Positions 60,277 through 64,000 of a stretch of 64,000 nt of DNA are shown piece by piece. Source of the DNA: Ellagibacter isourolithinifaciens (GTDB lineage Bacteria > Actinomycetota > Coriobacteriia > Coriobacteriales > Eggerthellaceae). The stretch's first letter is position 1; each line of letters begins with the position of its first letter. The DNA is taken from the NCBI RefSeq assembly GCF_008831035.1, contig NZ_WAJR01000004.1:52828-116827 (forward strand), written 5' to 3'. The notes under the pieces are model-generated. The model was given only the letters and a program-made list of their open reading frames with translations, did no database searches and was not told the DNA's origin. Position numbers and translations under genes: made by a program.

Positions 60277-62583
60277 CTATTCCGCATCCGCGATCATCTG
60301 GGCAACGACCTGGGTAGGCGTCACCTTGCTGTTCTCTTCAGTTACCGGGTAGATCTTGCACAGCAGACAGCGATAGGGAGCGCCGTAGCCGGTTTCGCCG
60401 ACCACGCACTGGGTGGTCAGATTGTTGATATTGACGTCCCAGATGCCCTGCAGGTTCGGCGCCGCTTCCTCGGTTTCGGGGAACGACCAGCCATGATCGG
60501 CGCAGATGGTTCCTTCCTTCATCGTCGGCACCAGGTGGGCGATCTGGCGGCAGCGGCCGCGCTGATTCTCAATCCACACCCATTGTCCATCTTCGATACC
60601 GTACTTCTCGGCGTCAACCGGGTTGATGTCGAAGGTCGGCTCGGGGCGGAATTCGCGCATCGTGGGCATATTGCGATGCTCAGAGTGGAAGAATTCCCAG
60701 TGGCGCTTGCCGGTGGTGAGCACGAGCGGGTACTCCTTGTAGAGTTCGGGCGCCGAAACGGGGCTCTCGGGCGGCTCCTCGAAATACGGCAGATCGTGGT
60801 AGCCGAGCGCACCCAGAAGGCAACTTTGAAGTTCGAGCTTGCCCGTCATCGTGTTGAATCCAGGCTGTCCGTCGGGGCGAAGCTTGCCCGACTCGTAACG
60901 GCGGTAGCCCTGGAAGTTGTACTCGTACATCATGTCCTTGAGCTCGGTCCAGGTGCGCGGTGCGTTGTCCTTTGCCAGCACCCAGTTGAGCAGGGACTCG
61001 ACATCGTGCCACGGCACGTTGTCGCCGTTCAAGCGCAGGGAGAGGTCAACGAGAATCTCCTCGTCGGACTTCGCTTCCTCGTATTGGGTGATCTTGGTGA
61101 TCGCACGGCTTGGGGTCCACCATTCGCGGAAGGAGTCGCGCTCGCAGCTCATGGCAACAGGCAGGACGAGGTCAGCGCAGGCAGTCGCGGTCGGGGTCAT
61201 CCACATATCGGCAACCACGATGAACGGGCAGTTGAGCATCGCCTTGTAAACGCGCGGAGCCTCAGCAGCCATGTTCACGATGGGATTCGTGCCTGCAAGG
61301 TACATAACCTTGATCTGATAGGGCTGCTCGGTCTCGAGCTGAAGCAGGATCTCATCGCCTACAGCGCAGGCCGCAGCGCCGTACTTGTGCATCGGGTACT
61401 TCTCGACGCCGATACGCTTCTCCTGAAGTTCGGGCGAGATGAAGTAATTGTAGCCGCAGCCGTACAGGGCGTCGACGCCATAGGGGCCGGTCGCCAGGTA
61501 GTTGCCGCCGGGCACATCGACGTTGCCAGTGATGCCTTCGAGCACCATGAACGCGTGCGCCTGGCCAACGCCGTTCGGCGTCATGTCGGTCGAAAGGCCC
61601 CAATGGAAGGCCGAGGGCTTACCGGATGCGTAGAGACGAGCGGCACCGCGAATATCCTCGGCATCGACCCAGGCGATCTCGGCAGCCCATTCGGGGGTCT
61701 TGTCCTTCATCTCATCACGCAGTGCATCGAAGCCGTAGCACCAGTTCTCGACGAAATCGTGATCATAGAGGTCCTCCTCGATGACCACGTTGATCATGGC
61801 CATCGCAACGGCAGCGTCGGTGCCGGGACGGGGCTGGATGTTGTACTCGGCACGCGAGCCCATCCAAGTAACGCGCGGGTCGACGTTGATGAGCTTTGAG
61901 CCGCCTTCCTTCATGCAGTCGACAAGCCAGTGGCCGAGGAAGCCATCAGCGTTGGTCTTGACGGCATTGCAGCCCCACTGGAGGATGACCTCGGGGAACT
62001 TGTACTCGGGATTATCGTAACGACGCGGGTCGTACTGGCCGCAGTCGACGACAGCAGGGCCGCCCATAACGCCCACGGAAGCCGAGCAGCGCGGCAGGTA
62101 GCACGAGTCGCCAGAGAGGAAGCCGCAACCGAAGTTCGGACTCTTGAACGCAGAATACTCAAGCAGGGGGATTTGCCACACGACGTTGCGGCCAGTGCCT
62201 TCAAGGGCGACGATCGCTTCGGGACCGATTTCGTCCCAGGCAGCGCGGACATGCTCCTCGATCATGTCGTACGCCTCATCCCAGGAAATCTGCTCCCACT
62301 TGTTCTCGCCGCGCTTACCCACGCGCTTCAAGGGATGGCCCAAACGAGTCGGGTTGTTGATGGCTTCGTCGACCATGTTCAGGCAGCGCATGCACAGACG
62401 GCCGCGGCTGAACTCATCATTGGGGTCGCCCTCGATGTGGTCGACCTTACCGTCCTTGACGTAGAACAGCACGCCGCAACCTTCGTGGCAGCCAGGGCCC
62501 GTCCATTGCATGTTGCGGTAAACGTCGAACTCCCCTTCCTTCCAGTGCTTTTCCTTGCGATAGAGATTCTCGTTGAACTTCAT
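60277..62583 (-). CDS. Molybdopterin oxidoreductase catalytic subunit (soluble)
   Basis: The 768-residue DMSO-reductase-family protein has no Tat signal. Its N-terminal cluster region reads TGPGCHEGCGVLF (Cys32, Cys36) with Cys64 and Cys67 (RLCMRC); the usual cysteine before the first of these is missing, so the cluster may have an altered ligand. Cofactor-binding regions include SWDEAYDMI, INVDPRVTWMGSRAEYN, RPGTDAAVAM and the C-terminal PTFDINPVDAEKYGI. It has a two-cluster ferredoxin partner, a set-up like that described for some soluble catechol dehydroxylases and hydroxytransferases. The substrate is unknown. A 6-bp dyad lies about 125 nt upstream. Confidence 0.9.
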   Translation of the reverse strand: MKFNENLYRKEKHWKEGEFDVYRNMQWTGPGCHEGCGVLFYVKDGKVDHIEGDPNDEFSRGRLCMRCLNMVDEAINNPTRLGHPLKRVGKRGENKWEQISWDEAYDMIEEHVRAAWDEIGPEAIVALEGTGRNVVWQIPLLEYSAFKSPNFGCGFLSGDSCYLPRCSASVGVMGGPAVVDCGQYDPRRYDNPEYKFPEVILQWGCNAVKTNADGFLGHWLVDCMKEGGSKLINVDPRVTWMGSRAEYNIQPRPGTDAAVAMAMINVVIEEDLYDHDFVENWCYGFDALRDEMKDKTPEWAAEIAWVDAEDIRGAARLYASGKPSAFHWGLSTDMTPNGVGQAHAFMVLEGITGNVDVPGGNYLATGPYGVDALYGCGYNYFISPELQEKRIGVEKYPMHKYGAAACAVGDEILLQLETEQPYQIKVMYLAGTNPIVNMAAEAPRVYKAMLNCPFIVVADMWMTPTATACADLVLPVAMSCERDSFREWWTPSRAITKITQYEEAKSDEEILVDLSLRLNGDNVPWHDVESLLNWVLAKDNAPRTWTELKDMMYEYNFQGYRRYESGKLRPDGQPGFNTMTGKLELQSCLLGALGYHDLPYFEEPPESPVSAPELYKEYPLVLTTGKRHWEFFHSEHRNMPTMREFRPEPTFDINPVDAEKYGIEDGQWVWIENQRGRCRQIAHLVPTMKEGTICADHGWSFPETEEAAPNLQGIWDVNINNLTTQCVVGETGYGAPYRCLLCKIYPVTEENSKVTPTQVVAQMIADAE

Positions 62584-63019
62584 CTTCTCGCCCTCTCTCC
62601 TCCTCGATGGAGACCCCCGTCAGGTCCCTCTCTGCCATGAAGTATAGGAAGCGCGAGAAGAGATGAGTATGTACCCAAAAACCAATAAAAGAGCGAGTTT
62701 TTGTATCATTGGCACATAACCAATGTCGAGAAAAAGAAGATGGCGCGAATAGCGCGGCGAAGCTACGACGCCTTGGCTAAAAACCAGGGGGTCCTGCCAG
62801 GTTCTTGCAAGGTTTTTGGGAATCGCGGGAGCGAACGGAAGGCGGAATATGCGCGCGCCCGGCAAAATGCTGCTGAGAAATCCCGCAGAAGAATGGCAAT
62901 GCTGCCATAAGATTCCTTAAAAGGCTTGGAAAGCACGCCTGAAGAATGTTTCCATCGCGCCGCGTTTTGACAAGGCTCGCGCACATCATCTGTCAGGATC
63001 GCTCGTTACACTCCACATC
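62584..63019. other. Intergenic region between the molybdoenzyme operon and the ComF-like gene
   Basis: Besides the dyad at 62707-62725 I found no gene or RNA. The stretch 62790-63000 has no recognised signal except the likely promoter of the gene at 63020. Confidence 0.4.
62707..62725. promoter_or_regulatory. Dyad upstream of the molybdoenzyme operon
   Basis: CATTGG-N7-CCAATG at 62707-62725. It lies upstream of an A/T-rich stretch (minus strand TACATACT near 62672) that may hold the promoter. It could bind the PucR-type regulator encoded at the other end of the operon, but this is a guess from position. Confidence 0.45.
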
Positions 63020-63772
63020 ATGACAGCCTTCGCGACAACCACCCTCGCCGACACCGCGCGCCTCTACGCCGAGGCAGCGGCGCAGGCTGTCGCGGAGACG
63101 CTTTGGCCCACCCGCTGCGCCATTTGCGATGAGCCCGGCGAACTTTTATGCGAACGCTGCAGAAGTGAACTTCCCTTCATCGACCTTTGGCGCGCATGCC
63201 CCATCTGCGGTGCCCCCTGGGGGCATACGCAGTGCACCGAGTGCAATCCCGTAATGCTTGCCGCAACGGGACGAAAAGCCGTGGCGTTCTCGAGCCTCGT
63301 AAGCCCCTTCGAACTCACTGAAAGCTCGCGGCGCATCGCCGTCGTCTACAAGGACGGGGGCGAGCAACGACTTGCAACGGAGATGGCGCGCTACATGGCA
63401 CGCTACCTCTCCCCCGAGATTGCGAGCGAAGTGGCAGGGGTTACGTTCGTCCCCGCCTCGCGCAAGGCCCGGGCACGCCGAGGGTTCGACCACGCGAAGC
63501 TGCTCGCGCAGGAGGTGGCGCTCGTAATCGGGCGGCCCGTCATCCCCCTGCTTTCCCCGCCGTGCGCCCACGACCAGCGTGCGCTTTCCCGTCGCGCACG
63601 CATGGGGAACATGGCGCATGCCGTATCCGCCCTGCCGGGCGCAAGCGCGCCGGAAAGCATCCTGCTCATCGACGACGTGTGCACGACAGGCGCCACGCTG
63701 TTCGCCGCGTGCGACGCGATACGGGAAGCGGGCGGGCGCACCGTGCACTGCCTCACCTTCGCACGGGCTTGA
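63020..63772 (+). CDS. comF: ComF-family phosphoribosyltransferase-like protein
   Basis: The 250-residue protein has a zinc ribbon (CAICDEPGELLCERC, CPICGAPWGHTQC) and a type I phosphoribosyltransferase domain with the PRPP-binding motif ILLIDDVCTTGATL near the C-terminus. RRGFDHAKLLAQEV and QRALSRRARMGNM are typical ComF segments. ComF proteins are linked to DNA uptake in competent bacteria but also occur in non-competent ones. The family call is firm; a competence role here is unproven. Confidence 0.9.
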   Translation: MTAFATTTLADTARLYAEAAAQAVAETLWPTRCAICDEPGELLCERCRSELPFIDLWRACPICGAPWGHTQCTECNPVMLAATGRKAVAFSSLVSPFELTESSRRIAVVYKDGGEQRLATEMARYMARYLSPEIASEVAGVTFVPASRKARARRGFDHAKLLAQEVALVIGRPVIPLLSPPCAHDQRALSRRARMGNMAHAVSALPGASAPESILLIDDVCTTGATLFAACDAIREAGGRTVHCLTFARA

Positions 63773-63983
63773 TGAGCGACAAGGGCACGCGCGTTCCCGC
63801 GACGTGGGCCCCTTCGCGAACTATGCCTTCCCGCGCCCAAAAGACGATATGAGTAGAACATTGTGAGCCCCTACTTCATGTCGTCTTCCTAATGACCGTG
63901 GATCATAGGCTGATAATGGTCGTGCGTCATTTATACAACCGGCAGTTTTTCCTAAGTTGCCACATACATGAGAGGGGCTCGCA

Positions 63984-64000
63984 ATGAACCATGTTACTTC
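63984..64000 (+). CDS. Start of a gene cut by the right window edge
   Basis: GAGAGGGG lies 7 nt before ATG 63984, and the frame opens MNHVT. Only five codons are visible, so no function can be assigned. It is included because the ribosome binding site is strong and 210 nt of noncoding sequence precede it. Confidence 0.45.

Noticed and set aside
60022..61899. Plus-strand open frame of 625 codons opposite the molybdoenzyme
   Set aside because: Antisense shadow of the catalytic subunit and ferredoxin gene; composition is unlike a real protein.

Overview
The window is GC-rich, densely coded, and carries several marks of an Eggerthellaceae-type member of the Coriobacteriia: LuxR regulators with a large multi-pass membrane domain in front of the helix-turn-helix, molybdopterin (DMSO-reductase family) oxidoreductases beside such regulators, a MalT-like ATPase, and the gene order rplU-rpmA-obg-proB-proA-nadD-yqeK-rsfS. 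This placement comes from gene content, not from a marker comparison.

Layout. 1-8207 (minus) is a housekeeping operon (L21, L27, Obg, ProB, ProA, NadD, YqeK, RsfS) followed by a MalT-like regulator cut by the window edge. 8722-18732 (minus) is a six-gene defence-type operon: a ribbon-helix-helix protein, a large SNF2 helicase with a PLD-like N-terminus, a DUF4391 protein, a type III methyltransferase (Mod), a type III restriction helicase/nuclease (Res) and a small unknown protein. 18890-22000 is an accessory scrap-yard with a decayed AbiE toxin-antitoxin locus, a DUF1097-like membrane protein, and a hydrolase and a TetR regulator fused by deletion. 22141-24842 holds a membrane LuxR regulator and an exported esterase-like lipoprotein. 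25083-27130 has the tail of a HerA-like helicase gene, a compact two-gene cassette (DUF4869 plus an ATPase/TOPRIM-like protein) and a MITE-like element. polA follows. At 30110-34431 a second membrane LuxR gene is divergent from a cytoplasmic molybdopterin oxidoreductase, with two facing copies of a dyad between them.

34776-48056 contains a nucleoid-associated protein, a NifX-like protein, an IS3 element abutting an alkA fragment, and then the most interesting part: a metal-chelate type ABC transporter with a DUF364 protein, a Crp/Fnr regulator, and a NifH-like, two nitrogenase-component-1-like and one MoeA-like protein in tight tandem. The reductase keeps both Fe-S cysteines, but the component-1 proteins are short and divergent, so this is probably a nitrogenase-like reductase of unknown substrate and not a nitrogenase.

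48218-64000 carries ubiE/menG with an ISL3-type relic at its 5' end, infC-rpmI-rplT with a leader attenuator, two small membrane proteins, a PreP-like M16 protease, an amino-acid-type solute-binding lipoprotein, a PucR-type regulator facing a soluble molybdopterin oxidoreductase/ferredoxin pair with its own Cys-rich small protein, a ComF-like phosphoribosyltransferase, and the first codons of a gene at the right edge. I saw no tRNA, rRNA or CRISPR array.
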